In this document: in pieces, positions 46,209 to 58,600 of the stretch | Position numbering within the stretch: the first letter of the stretch is position 1 | Layout: each line of letters starts with the position of its first letter | From: Sarcocystis neurona | Taxonomy: Eukaryota; Apicomplexa; Conoidasida; Eucoccidiorida; Sarcocystidae | Assembly: GCA_000727475.1 (NCBI GenBank) | Contig: KL647290.1 | Span: forward strand, 3,855,373 to 3,919,372 | Reading direction: 5' to 3' | Length of the DNA stretch: 64,000 nucleotides | Program-made: the position numbers and the translations under genes | Notes under the pieces: generated by a model | What the model saw: only the letters and a program-made list of their open reading frames with translations | What the model was told of the DNA's origin: nothing | Databases searched by the model: none

Positions 46209-47571
46209 CTATGGGAGCGTGCCGCTGTGCCCGCGCGGCTGTGCTTCACGCTGGTACGTTCTTGCTGCTGCTGCTGCTGCGCCGCTAGGGGGCAGCAGCT
46301 GCGGCGGCGGCTGGTGCTGCTGCTGCTGCCCGCCGTTGACCGCGTTGTTGGGCCGCTGGTTCGTAGTGAATGCTGCGTGGAGCTGGTGTTGCTGCTGCTG
46401 CTTGTTTCCCTCGTACGCGAGGCGGAACTGCAATCGCGTGCAAGGACAGCAGCAGCGCTGCGACGTCCAAAACAGCAGCAGCAGCAGCTAGAGCAGTTTT
46501 TACAGAAGCGGTGGCTGCTGCGTCGTGTCGAGACGACCTCCTCAGCAGTTGTCCAAGAATTTAAAAAAGTTCTTTTACGTACGCGTCTCCTCTCCGGAAA
46601 AGTGAAATTCACTTTCTTGTCTCTCCACGCGTACCTACAGAGTCTGCTTCACTATCTTCCTGCTGCCGCCGTGGCTATTTCCTCTCCTGCTAAGTGCATG
46701 TGTGAAGCGTCGTCCTCGCACACAGGTCAAGCGGGGAGGGAGCCGGAGATTCGCGTTTCCTTCCTTGTTCAAGCAAAGGAACCCGCATCCTCCACAGGCA
46801 GCAGCCGTAGGTTCTTGTAGCAGCAGCAACAAGTTGGGTAGCAGCAGCAGCAGCTCGGGTTGCGTCCACATCGTTTCATCTTTCGATGTTGTCTACCATT
46901 GTGGTCCCGGAGGCTCGGTTCTCTGCGTGCTGCAAACACGTGGACAATACAAGCTGCAGGTTCTTCAGAGTGCTGCTGCTATTGCTGCCTGGTCTGCAGG
47001 ACGGCTTGCTGGGAAGGCGATGCGTGCTGCTGCGGATGCGGCAGCGAACGCCGCTCAGTAGTGAAGAAGCGGCAAACGGCGAGCTGCTATGCGGAGACTA
47101 AGAGGCGGGAGGAGGAGGAGAAGCAGCAGCTGCTACACACGTAGTTGTGTGTGTCTTTGTGTCTGTGTGAATGAAGTTTCTGCAGCTGCGGCTGGTTTTG
47201 CGCTGCTATTCTCGTCGTAGCAGCAGCGGCACCCTCCCTTGGCAGGAGGGACTCTGTAGTAGTGGCAGTAGGATATCTCTTCCTGCTGATCCAGGTGCCA
47301 GCAGGAGGACACAAGGATCTGCGCAGGGACACGACGGCTGCGGCGGCTGTGGACTGCTGCTGTGTCTGCTGGGTCGCCGCCTGCGCCACGGCTGTCTGAG
47401 GAGTATCGGCAGCAGCTGCTGCGTGGGGCTCCTGATGCTGCTGCTGTCGTCCTGGCGTTGCTGCTTCATTCCCCTTTCGGCTTTTGCGCAATGTAGCGGG
47501 GCCGCGGTGTCACCTTTGTGTTTCTTATGGACAGGCGTTTCTTTGTTTTGTGATGAACCAGCTGCCGCCAC
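46209..47571 (-). CDS. Candidate minus-strand gene fragment(s) with Gln/Ala runs
   Basis: At 46431-46209 the minus strand follows the acceptor-like tgcacgcgattgcag and reads FRLAYEGNKQQQQHQLHAAF, with a second Gln run and Ala run, ending at TAG. At 47491-47300 it reads an Ala/Gln-rich segment (AATPGRQQQHQEPHAAAAAD). Both have CAG on the minus strand, the bias of confirmed exons. The two pieces could belong to one gene lying head-to-head with the plus-strand giant gene, but I could not define the splice sites between them. Alternatively this is 5' untranslated sequence of the plus-strand gene. Confidence 0.25.
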
Positions 47572-49609
47572 CGAGGAGCCTTTCTACTGTGGCCGTAGAA
47601 CAAGCGTCGCGAGGGCCGGGCGGCCACAGCGGCCTGCTGTTGTTTCGTGAGCGTGGGGCGGCTGGGCCTGCTGCTACTGCTGCTGGCGGGAATGCGCTCC
47701 GAGCCAGTGCTGCTGCAGCGGCAGCAGTGCAGTACCCTCCTCGATTTGGCCCGCCTCTTCTCAGCAGCATGCCTGCTCCGCTGCCACTTGCCGCTGGCGC
47801 TCCTCCGCTGGGAGGAGCAGCGGCAGCGTGTCCGTTCTACGGTTCGCCCCCTGCGGCTGCTGCACCAGCAGGACCGGGGGGGTCGTCTTCACAAAGCAGC
47901 AGGGCAGGCAGCAGCAGCAGCAGCGACCGCGGCGGCCGTGGCTGTCCTGCTGGCGTTTCCCATGCCGCTGCAGCTGCCAGTTACCGCTCTGCGCTGCTGG
48001 GGACAGCAGCAGGAGGAGGCGGAGCAGCAGGAGAGCCGTGCCACCCCAACGTCCGTCCGTCGCCTTTACAAATGCAGCAGCAGGGAAGACCGCCGTCAGC
48101 AGCAGCCTTCGCATGCAGAGGACCTCCTCCTCCTGGTGCAGCCGGGCATCCCCTTGCATATACCGGGAGGCCGCTGCTTCCTGCGCCGCTGCCCCACGGC
48201 ATGCGCAGTATGGTGCTCTGCAACAACAGTAGCAGCGGCAGACACGCCAGCACGCCGTCTGTGCCTCCTGGCTATCCGTATCCTGTGTCTTCGCATGACA
48301 GCAGAGTAGGAGGAGGAGGCGGAGGAGCAGCAGCACCCGCAGGTGGGTCTCCCGAACGGCAGTCGCGCAGACACAGAGACACACGGGGTCGTGGGGAAGT
48401 GACGGCAGAGTCGCCTCCGCCACATCCACGTGGCAGCCCGTGCAGGTTGACTCCTTCTCCTTCTTTTCTGAGTCGCAGCGGCAGCAGGTTGAACGCAGAG
48501 GAAGGGAAGTCTCGAGGGGAAGCAGCAGCGGGTCCGCAGCAGCAGACTGCAACTCAACGAAGTGCTGCTGCTGCTGCCGCTGCTCCAGGCAGCAGCGCGG
48601 GGGAACCGTCAACCCTGTCAGCAGCAGCAGCAGCGTCAGCCGTACCTCGTCAGCATTCTTCCGCAGCAGGGGGCGATGCAGTGACAGCGGACAGAGGAGG
48701 AGGAAGAGGAGCAGCGGCACGAGAAGGAGCAGCAGAAACACCAGGAGGACGAGGCGGGAAGGCGTTAACGGCTCGACGAGGTGCTGCAGAGGCTACAGCA
48801 GCAGCAGGGGCGGCGGGGGCAGGCGCCGAACGTCGCAGCAAGGGCAGTGAAACAGGAGGGGACCGACGGATGCAAGAGAGAAGACGCAGTAGCCGCAGTA
48901 GTACAGGCAGCCGGAGCAGCATCAGTAGCAGAGGAGGTGCGTTTCCTGTGCAGAGGAGAGAAGCGGCAGAAAAGAGCAAACACGGCGACGAAAGTGGGTC
49001 GCCCTCAGGGGGACGGACTGCGGGAGCTGCAGGAAGGTGTGCTGCTGAGCAGCGGCCATCCGCAACAGCGGTGGCGCGCGGAAGGGAGAGCGGCAGCAGC
49101 AGCGGGAGGATGCGAAGGAGGAGGAGGAGCGGCAGCGCGGCAGCAGGAAGACCGGAGAAGAGGAGTGACGACACACCACCAGGAGCAGAAACAGCAGCTA
49201 CGCAACAGCAGCAGCGCGAAGGGAGCAGTTCGAACGGACACTGTGCCTACGGGGAGGAGAGGGGAGCAGCAGAGGCGGCGCAGCTGCCGCGGGTGCAGCA
49301 ACCACACGCGGCAGCAGGAGAAGGAGGAGAAGCAGCAGCAGCACGCAGCCAGCGACGAGGTGCAGGAGGGACGCCTCTTCCAGGCTCTGGGAAAGGCGAG
49401 GACAGGAACCCGCAGCCGCGCAGCACAAGTCCACAGGCGGAGACAGAGACCCGCACAGCCAGACGCGGTGTAGGACGCACACCGCACGTTGCTGCTGCTG
49501 GCGGTCGCGAAGAAGAAGAAGCAGATAGCGGCCGGAAAGCAGCCGACGGCCAAGCGCGCAGGCCAGCACGTGAAGCAGACGGTGCCGAATCTCCTCGTCG
49601 CAGCAAAAG
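47553..49609 (+). CDS. Giant RS protein exon 1
   Basis: Starts MNQLPPPRSLSTVAVEQASR. About 300 residues of Gly/Ala/Pro/Ser-rich sequence follow, including ASYRSALLGTAAGGGG, then Arg/Ser/Gly/Glu-rich sequence (SRSSTGSRSSISSRGGAF). It ends SPRRSKS with the donor GCAAAAG|gtgaga. The ATG has a G at -3. The ORF is open for about 70 bp upstream of it in the same frame, and an acceptor-like TATGGACAG at 47534 leaves room for an upstream exon. Confidence 0.75.
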
Positions 49610-52600
49610 GTGAGAAAAAGTTTGCCCCGTCGCCCGCTGTGAAGAAGCGTTCTCGCCAAACCCACGCGGGCTCGTGCAAGCATTTCATAGAAAGGTACAC
49701 GCCAGTGCACACCTTGTGCCGTGTCCACACACACAGGGGAACGCCGCTGTCTCTCTATATAAGAAACTGTGTACACACGTAAACACGGGCGTACGAGTAT
49801 ATATATATGTGTGTGTGTGTGTGCGTGTCTATACGTGTGCCTATTTCTACTCGTATATAGACGTCGGCCCCGTCCGCTGCTGAAGTTCCTTCCCGCGTGC
49901 GTGGTGAGAAGGGCAGTCGTCAAGGCTGTTTGAACAACTGTCCTCGACGACGGAGGCATTCAGACGTGAGGCTGCCGTATGAGAGAGACGGAGGAACGTA
50001 CTCGTGTGCGACGAGACAGAGAAAGACACACACCTGCATGTGTATATGTGTGTCAACGTGTTTATATGGACGTACGCAGGACGCACAAGAGGGCATGCGG
50101 GTCGTGGTGGGGTGGGCGGGATTGTGAAGAGAGGAAGGCGTGTGTGTGTGTGTATGCGTGCAGCCGCAGCGTGAGCAGCATCAGCTGCGGAGAAGAAACT
50201 TCTGCGGCTGCTGGTGCCGACAGCTGCTGCAGTTCTCGGCGGCTTCCTCCGTCCGCAGCAGGTGTACCTGGCTGTCTTCGGAGGGGGAAGGAGGCGACAG
50301 ACGCTGCGGCAGCAGAGCGTCCTCGCGCTGGTGCTGCTGCTGCGAGTCCGGGGGCTGCAGGAGCAGAGCCGCGCTCGCGTGCTGCTGCTGGTGCCGCTAC
50401 TGCTGCTGCCGGTGGGAGTGCGGACGGAAGTAGTCAGCGGCGACGCGCAGCGACGGCGTCGGTGGGTGCGCCGGGAGACGACGCTGAAGGAGCAGCGGCA
50501 GCGGCAGGAGAATCGTCAGCAGCAGGAGGGGCGCGGCAGGTGACCAGCGAGTACAGAGAAGAAGACAGAGACGCTACAGCAGCACACACAAATCTGCTAC
50601 GCAGCAAAAAGCTACCAAGTCACCACTCGCGAGCAAGCAGACCCCACCCCTCCCCACATCGAGGGGGAAACTGCAGCAGCAGGAGCCCGAGCTCTACCGG
50701 CCGTGCCCGCGGCGTGAGCGCAGGAGCAGATGGGGAGGGAGACGGGGGGCCTCCTGACAAGTCTCCGGCGGCTCGAAGAGGAGAGGCCCAGTCGCCGAGT
50801 GCAGCTGGACATCGTCATCTTGCTGTGGCAGCGGGAAAACATGGCGCAGCAGCCGAGACAGCAGCATCCGGTGCGACGGCGCGGGTGCTCGGGTCGTCAA
50901 GACCCGCAAGAAGTTTAGCAGCAGGCGGAGCAGCAGCAGGAACAGCAGGCTGGAGAGAAGCAGCAGCAGAAGGGAAGAGAAAGGAAAGAAACAGAGGTTC
51001 GGCAGACGGGAGAAGAGCGGTCGCCGAGGACAGTGTCAAATCCCCTTTAGCAGCAGCAGCTGCAGATCCTGCAACAGCAGCCATTGAGGAGCGCGAGCGC
51101 CGGAGAGCTGACGGCGCAGAACGGCAACAACAGCAGCAGCAAACGAGCAGAGAAGCAACAGCAGCGCCGAAGAGCAGCAGCCGCAGCCGTAGCCCCACGT
51201 CACACGTCGACGCACGCACGCAGCCGCAGCAGTCACGCGCTGCAGCAGCAGGAAGAGGCGCTGGGCACTCTGAAGCGGCCACAACAGGACGAAGAGCAGC
51301 AACAGGAGGAGCAGCAGAGAGAGCGACAGATCCAAACTCGAAGGCAGCAGCACACGCGACAGCCGCAGAGGCAACAGCAGCAGCAGCAGCAACCGCTGGA
51401 GAGGGGGACGACCTCCTGCGGCAGAGAGGTAGGAGAGCAACGCCGCGGGACGCAGACAGGCAACTAGCCGAAGCAGGTACGTGACAGTACGCGGAAGGAG
51501 GCTTATACGTGTTTCCTTCACGAGGTAGAAACATATATACACATATATGTGTATATATATATAGGTACAACGTACATGCTTGTCGCCGTGCGTAATGCGA
51601 GTATCCCCACATATAAATGTATATATATGTATGGAGGAAGGGACCCAATGGAGAAGTATATATCTCCACGGTCCTACGTCAGTGTGTGTGTCTCCACGAG
51701 AGCTGTACGCAGGATTATATTTGCGTATCTTTCCGTACGTCTCTGTGTGGGAGGAGCCGTGATCGAAGGAGAACCGCGAAACGGCGTGGAGCCCGCCGCA
51801 GTATTGACTAGTGGGTGTCTGTAGCTGATCAGGAACTGCTGCTGGTGGGCAGTCCATCTGATGGAGTGCGGTGTTGCTGTTGTTGCTGCAAGCGTTTGCG
51901 TGTGGCAGGGCTCGTCGGTCGCCGCGTTGTTCCCTACTGCCCAGGCCCACTGCCGTGTGACTTCTCCTGCTGCTGCTGCCACACACAAGGAGTGATTAGC
52001 AACGGCTTTTGAAGAAAGCTGTGACGCTGCTGCTGCTGTGCCGGACGTCAGAGCGCTACACACGCGTGTGCAGGACTCGATTCCTCGTTCGCTACTGGGG
52101 ACTCTGCTGCTGCTGCTGTCGGTCGCACTCGTGGCAGTGCGCTCGACGTCGCTGGTAACTGCTGCTGCCTCGGGAGGACGGGGTCCGCAGCGCGAGCTTT
52201 CTCGTCGGGGTGTGACATAATCATGCGGCTGCTGTGTGCTGAAGTGGTTTCTCGGAGGCGCCGGCAACCTTCCTCTATCGCTGCTGCTGCTGCTGCGTGA
52301 CGTGTCGCTGCTGCTGCTGCTGCTGCATGAGGTGTGCGGTTTGTCGCCGTGGTGTGCTGGGCGTCATGTCGCAGAGACAGGTGAAGGCCCAGGAGCAGCA
52401 CAAGCAGCAGCAGATCGAGCAGCAGGAGGGGGAGGGGCGGAGGCGGCGACGACGACGCGGACAGCAGCAACAGCAGAGGGAGGCGAGGCTGCTGCAGCGG
52501 CCGCAGGGGAAATCTATATGAAGCGAAGCAAGACACGCTCTTCACGCGATTCCTCCACGTCTTTCATGTCAGATGCGCCGCCAGCAGCAGCGCGAGGGAG

Positions 52601-55600
52601 GAGTCGAAGCTGCAGCGTCCAGCGGCTGCGCAGCAGGCGAGCCATCGAGGAGGGCGCGTTTTTGCAGCGGCAGCACAGCAGCAGAAGCAGCCGAGAGAGG
52701 GACTTCCACCACCACCACCACCATAACCAGAGGAGTAGTTCTCCTTCTTCTCCCGCTCGTCCTTCTCTTCCGCATCCGTCTTTGCGGTCTGGGGCTGGCG
52801 CGTGCATGCAGCGCATGCGAGCCGCAGCCGCAGTCTCTGCGTCTCCGTCGCCGTCGCCCCGCAGCAGCGGTTCGGGGCATCGCCACACGCCGCAGCAGCT
52901 GCTGCACCGGTCCGCGGACGGTGCTGCCGCGGCAGCCCACGTCTGTGCGGCTGCTGCTGCAGGCCTGTCTTCTGGTGCTGCTGCAACAGAGCGAGCATGG
53001 GGACGCAGGGGAGAGCAGCAGCCGTACCACCACCGCGACTGGAGAGAGCCCGAGTACGCAGCGACCGAAGCGAAGAGAGGACCTTCCTTGCAGTCGGCTG
53101 GCTCTGCGTCGCCTCTTTCTGTCGCGAGCGGAGGAGAAGATCGCGACCAGCGGCACGGCCCGAGAGCAACACCCCCGCAGCACTCGGAGCGCAGCCGGCG
53201 CAGCCGCAGCAGAAGCAGCGACGGGGACGCGGGGGCTGCTGCCGTGGTTTCTTCAGCAGCGAAGAGGAAACACGAAAAAAAAACAGGCGGGAGTGGGGCG
53301 TACTATCATGACCGAAATTATTCTCTACGAGACCCAGCACCAGCACCTGAAGAAAAGGCAGGACGCGAGTCGCACAGGGCAGAAAGAGAAGGCTACTTGT
53401 CGCGTTCTCCGTCGCATCCTCGTCGGCTGCCCCCGCTGCTTCCTCAGCGGACAGCGGCGGGAGATCTGCATTTGCTGCCGCCGCCTGGCCCTCGTCACGC
53501 GCTGCTGGCACGGCCGTATCTGCTACCTCCGTCGTCTGCCGGAGGAGCAGCACATCCTTCTTCGTCATCTGTGACTGCCACGCCCTTAGGAGCGGGGTAT
53601 CCCCTGCATGCACCTCACGGCTCTGCGGTCCCTACTGCGGGACCTCGCTTCTTTCACCCGTCTTCAGGTGTACGTACGTCGCTTGACGGGGGGTCCCCAC
53701 CACCAGCGTACAGCAGACTGTCTGCTGCTGCGGGTGCAGCAGGCCTGCTGCCTGCACCTGCCCCCCGTATGCTGCTGCCGCCGTTGCCAGGTTTGCTGCC
53801 TCCGCATGCAGCTGGAGCTGCGGCGCCCCACGGCAGCGTAGCTGCACGAGCAGCGATGTCGCGCGCAGCCGCTGCTTCCCATCACACTGCTGCTCTTGCT
53901 GCCGGCGTCTCGGTCTCCCCGCCTCGTTTTAAAGAACCCGGCGGCAGTGCTCCTCCCTCCCTGCTTCACAGCAGCCACGTGCTGCGCTTCAGAAGGGAAG
54001 CAACGTCTCCCTCGCCTCCTGCAGCTGCAGCAGGACGGCGCCTCGGCCCGCCTGGCGTTTCTGTACATCACGCGCACGTGCCGCCTGGCGACAGCAATGG
54101 CGCAGCGGGCCTGCTGCCGCTGCATGCAAGCTGCAGCAGCAGAACCATGGGCGCCGCTGCTGCAGAGGACAGGTCACCTCCCCCACCGCTGCGGCACTTC
54201 CGCGGCTGCCTCTCCCCCCCTCGGCCTCATCACCTGCTGCTGCTGCATCACCACCTACCCGTGCATGCAACAGCCGCAGGAAGTCTTTCGCGCCCACTAC
54301 CTGCGGCAGGTCTCTCCCGCGCCCCCACACGAGCCGAGCTGTCGCCGGCGCGAGACGAAGAGTACTCGTCGCTGCGGGCAGCAGAGCAGCGCTTCCTGCT
54401 GCGGTCGCAGCAACAGCAGCAGCAGGACGTCCCTCTGTTCTTTTCGCATGAAGTGCGGCGCGTGCGGGACGCTGGAGGACCAGAAGAGCCGTTTTACCGG
54501 CGTCACCCGTCGCCAGGGGCGTCGGGTGGAGCTGCTGGCTCTTCTTCCTCTCGTCTGGGTGCTGCTTCTTCTCTGGGCAGCAGAGGACGTGGCAGTAGGT
54601 CTTCTTCCGTCTCTCCTTTCCACCGAAGGACGTCCGCTCTTCAGTACAACGACGGCAGCAGCAGCGCACTGCGCGGCAGCGTGCCCGCACCCCACAGTTC
54701 GCTCTACCGCGGTGTACGTACACTGCAAGAGGGAGTGTTTGTGGAAGACAGTGCCCTCCTGTTTGATGGCAGAGGGGGGCAGGAAGCCGGTCACGCGCAT
54801 GCAGCAGCTGCAGCACTGCACCACAGAGACTTACTTTTCCGGAGAGGTTCGCCGACGTTCTCTCCGTCGCGGCCTCGCAGTGGGGGGGCCAGACTCAGAA
54901 GCGGCAGCAGAGAACGCAGCAGACGCAGCAGCAGCAGCAGGAGGAGCAGGGAACGTTCAGGTAGCCGCCACCGCCCAGGAGGAGGAGAGGAACCACCGAG
55001 AAGGAGAAGGAGCAGTAGCAGGGCGTCTGCCACACACAGAAACATCGCGGCTGCCTCGGCAGCAGCTGGAACGGGAAGAGGGGGGGAGCGGGAGGAAATG
55101 CGACGCAGCAGCAGCAGACCTGACGTACCGCGCAGGAAAGACGACGAGGCACTGCATTTTGCATGTGAGGAAACAGACGAAGAAGCGGCTGGTGCATTGC
55201 CAGGTGAACGTTCGCGGCGAGGACCGCTGCGCGGCGGCGTGGCTTTCTACCCCGCAGCACCACCAGGAGGCGCTGGCCCCCGGCAGGTGCTGTCAGGGGG
55301 CTGTATGGCAGATAGCTTGTGGATGAGAGTCCCGGCGCCGCGAACAGGGTTGTTGCCTGCCGCAGGAGCTGACTATCCTCGTGGCTTTCTGTTCGAGAAA
55401 GAGAGCGCAGCTGCAGCAGGAAGTCGGTCGTCGCCGTCTCCTCGGACTGCAGAGCAGCAGCGCAGGAGGCTGTTGCCACTACAGCCGGGTGCACCAGCAG
55501 CGCACTACGCGTCTGAACGACGCGCGGAGCAGCAGCACCAGGAGCAGCCGCTGCTGCTGCCCGTTCACCGGCCCGCGAAGATCGGAGGCCTGAACTCGCC

Positions 55601-58600
55601 TTCTTCAGAAAAAGCAGCTACTGCCGAAGGAGGCGGGTCTATTCGCTATGTGCCTGCTGTTGCCGGTGGCAGCAGCGCTCCTGTTCCCTTTCTTGGGAAA
55701 GAAGGCGGCTCAGCAAAAGGAGGAGGAGATGGAGGAGGAGCAGCAACACCGGGAAGCGGTGCACAGATGCTACGGAAAGATGATGTATCGGCTGGGGGAG
55801 GACAGCGAGACAGAAACATCGCGGCTTCGGCGTCTCCCCGCCGCCACAGAGACAGCCCTCCGGAGCGGGAAGGGGCTGCCACTGGCGGGGCCAGTACGGA
55901 CGATTCAGATGAAAGCAGTGCAGCTGCTGCTGCTGCTGCTCGCGGCAGCAAACTGCTACCACGGCGGCGTGACAGCTGCTTCACTCCGCCGCCAGCTCTG
56001 TGCAGGACTTCCCGTGGTCGCTCCTCTGCTCCTCGTCAGTCGGATGGACGACGTGTGCCTGCAGAAGCAGGTCGACGACAAGAAACTTTTTCTTCTGGCA
56101 TTCCGCCTTCTGCTGCTCCTCCCGCTGGTGCGTCTCCTGGTATAGTTTCTTCTGGCGCGTCTGCTGCTGCGGAGGGCGCGCGGCTGGCGCGAAGCAGAAG
56201 TGGGGGCAGCGGTTCTTCGGGAATGTGTACGAGACGTGGCGCCGGCGGGGAGACCGAACGACAAGAGAAATGGCGAAGGGGAAGGAGACATAAAGGAGCA
56301 GAAGGAGAAGAAGCAGCAGTCGAAGATGAGGGAGGGCCGGCTGCAGAACCACCTGGGCGGACATCTGCAGCCTCTCTTAAGAGTGCGTCTTCTTCCCCGC
56401 ATAACACCCCTCGCCGAAGAAGTAGCAGAAGCAGTAGCAGCGGCAGAGAGGTCGCAGAAAACCAAGTAGCGGGAGGAGGAAGAAGAGCAGCAGCAGCAGA
56501 TGACACCGAGGGTTTTGACCGAGCAGCAGCAGAGCAGAGAAGTGAAAAAGCGACTGCGACCGGTGGTCACAGGCGTCGGCGGCTGCGCAGCGTCGCAGCG
56601 CAGCGGGAAGGAAACGGCGGCCGACAGGGAAGCAGCAGCAGGGAGAGGCGTCGCAGGAGAAAGGACAAGAAAACACGGGTAGGAGCTTCAGGCAGCGGGA
56701 CCGACAGCGAGAGACGCAGAAGGAGGCGGAGGAGGAGAAGCAGCAGCAGAAGGAAGGGAGGCGTTGTGAGCGAGAGCAGCAGCTACCAGAAGGAAGGTCC
56801 TGAGACGTCGACGCGACGGAGGGGAAGCAGCAGCAGCAGCAGTACGTCGCGGTCGTCCCTGTCGCAGCGCATCGACGGAGCAACAGCAGCAACAGGAAGC
56901 AGCAGCGGGGAGCGCATCCCGGCTGAGACGTTGTCGGAGACAACTACGGAGAAGAGGACGTCGGTTTCCGTTGGACCCAGCAGCGCAGAGGCGTCACGTG
57001 CAGCAGCGGCGTTGCTGCAGCAGCATGTCGGTAGCAGCAGCAGCAACAGCGCCGGTAAGGAGAGGTCCGCTGCTGCAGAGGAAGAAGGGCAGCAGAGCAG
57101 CCGGAGAGGAGGAGCGGAAGAGCCGCGGAGAGCCAGTGCTGAGCAGCGACGGCGCCGTTCTTCTGCCCGGAGCAGCAGGAGTGGTAGCAGCACGAGCCGC
57201 AAAAGAAGGCTACGAGACGCTGCTGCTTCACCGTCTTCGACCGCTGCGTCTGGGGACGTGGAGAGGAGACACCGAAGAAGCAAAGTGCGCAGCGGGTCTC
57301 TGGAACTGCGAAGAGGAAGAAGCAGCAGCAGCAGCAACACGGAGGATCGAACGCTGCAGCGGAGGGCAGAGGCGACCAGGGGTCCCGAGACAGCAGCAGC
57401 AGAACCAGAGAAGAGCCCTGCGGGTAGCAGTAGCAAGTTAGACCAGAGCAGCAGACGCAGACGGGGCGCTAAAGAGGAAGTTGCGTCGTCTTCTGTTGAC
57501 GGAGGAACAGCGACGGCTTCTGCGGCTCCTGTCTCGAAAGGAGGGGGGCCGCGGGTCAACAGCAGGAGCAGAAAGGAGTCTCGGAGAAGAAGAAGCAGCG
57601 GATCGCGAAGCAGGAGCTGCCAGCGCAGCAGAAGCGTCTCCCGGTCGACAGAGGGCAGCGAAAGAAGTGGACAGGTGGAGTGTATCACGACAGCGACGGA
57701 GGAGCAGAAGGGGCAGCAGCAGCAGCAGGAGGGAGAGTTTCAGGACCAGCAGCAAGAGGAGAGCGGCGTGCTCGTGGGAGAGAATATCGCGCGAGAGAAG
57801 AAGGGACAGAGAAAAGACGCAGCAAGATCGGAAGACGGAGAGACGGGGAGAGCGTTCAGGAGCCGTAGGTCTTCAAGGAGCAGCAGCGTACCAGCAGGCG
57901 AGCGCACCACCACTGCTGCGGGGCAGGGAGACAGCCGTCGCAGAAGGACGGGACGAAGCAAGAGTAGGAGCAAAGGACGGGAAGCAGCAACAGCAGCAGG
58001 AGAAGCAGCAACAGAGGGAAGCGTCGAGGAGGAGGGCTGGCAGCGGCAGCAGGACGGGCGCGAAGAGAGAAAGAGGAAGCAGGTGCTGCAGTACGCAGAG
58101 CAGTACTCCCCGCAGGGCGAGAAAAGAAGCAGCAGCAAATGCAGTAACAGAAGCAGCGACAGACGGAGGCGCAGCAGCAGCCGCAGCAACATCAGTAACA
58201 GAGGGGAAGATCTGCTGCTGCAACCGCAGCGGCAGGATCGGCAGGGCAGCTGCAATGAGGGGAAAGAGATGCACAGGTCGCTTCTCGTAGAACACGTGGA
58301 ACGAGCAGCGGCAGCAGCACGGCTGGGAGAGAGCGACACGGGGAGGACGGGAAAGAGAAGTCGGGCTAGCGCCCGTGTGTCTCCGGAGAGAGCAGCAGCT
58401 GCAGGAGCAGCAGGTCGGAAGGCAGACGCGTCACGCGCCTCCTCGGTAGGTCGAGGAGGGGACAACAGCAGACGCAGGAGCCGCGAGGGACGCAGCGAGA
58501 GCAGCCGCAGCAGGAGAGAAGATGACGCCGCGAGGAGAGCCGAGAAGAAGGCGAGAGTCGCTGGGCGGCAGGCAGGACCACAGGCAGCAGAAGAGAGAGC

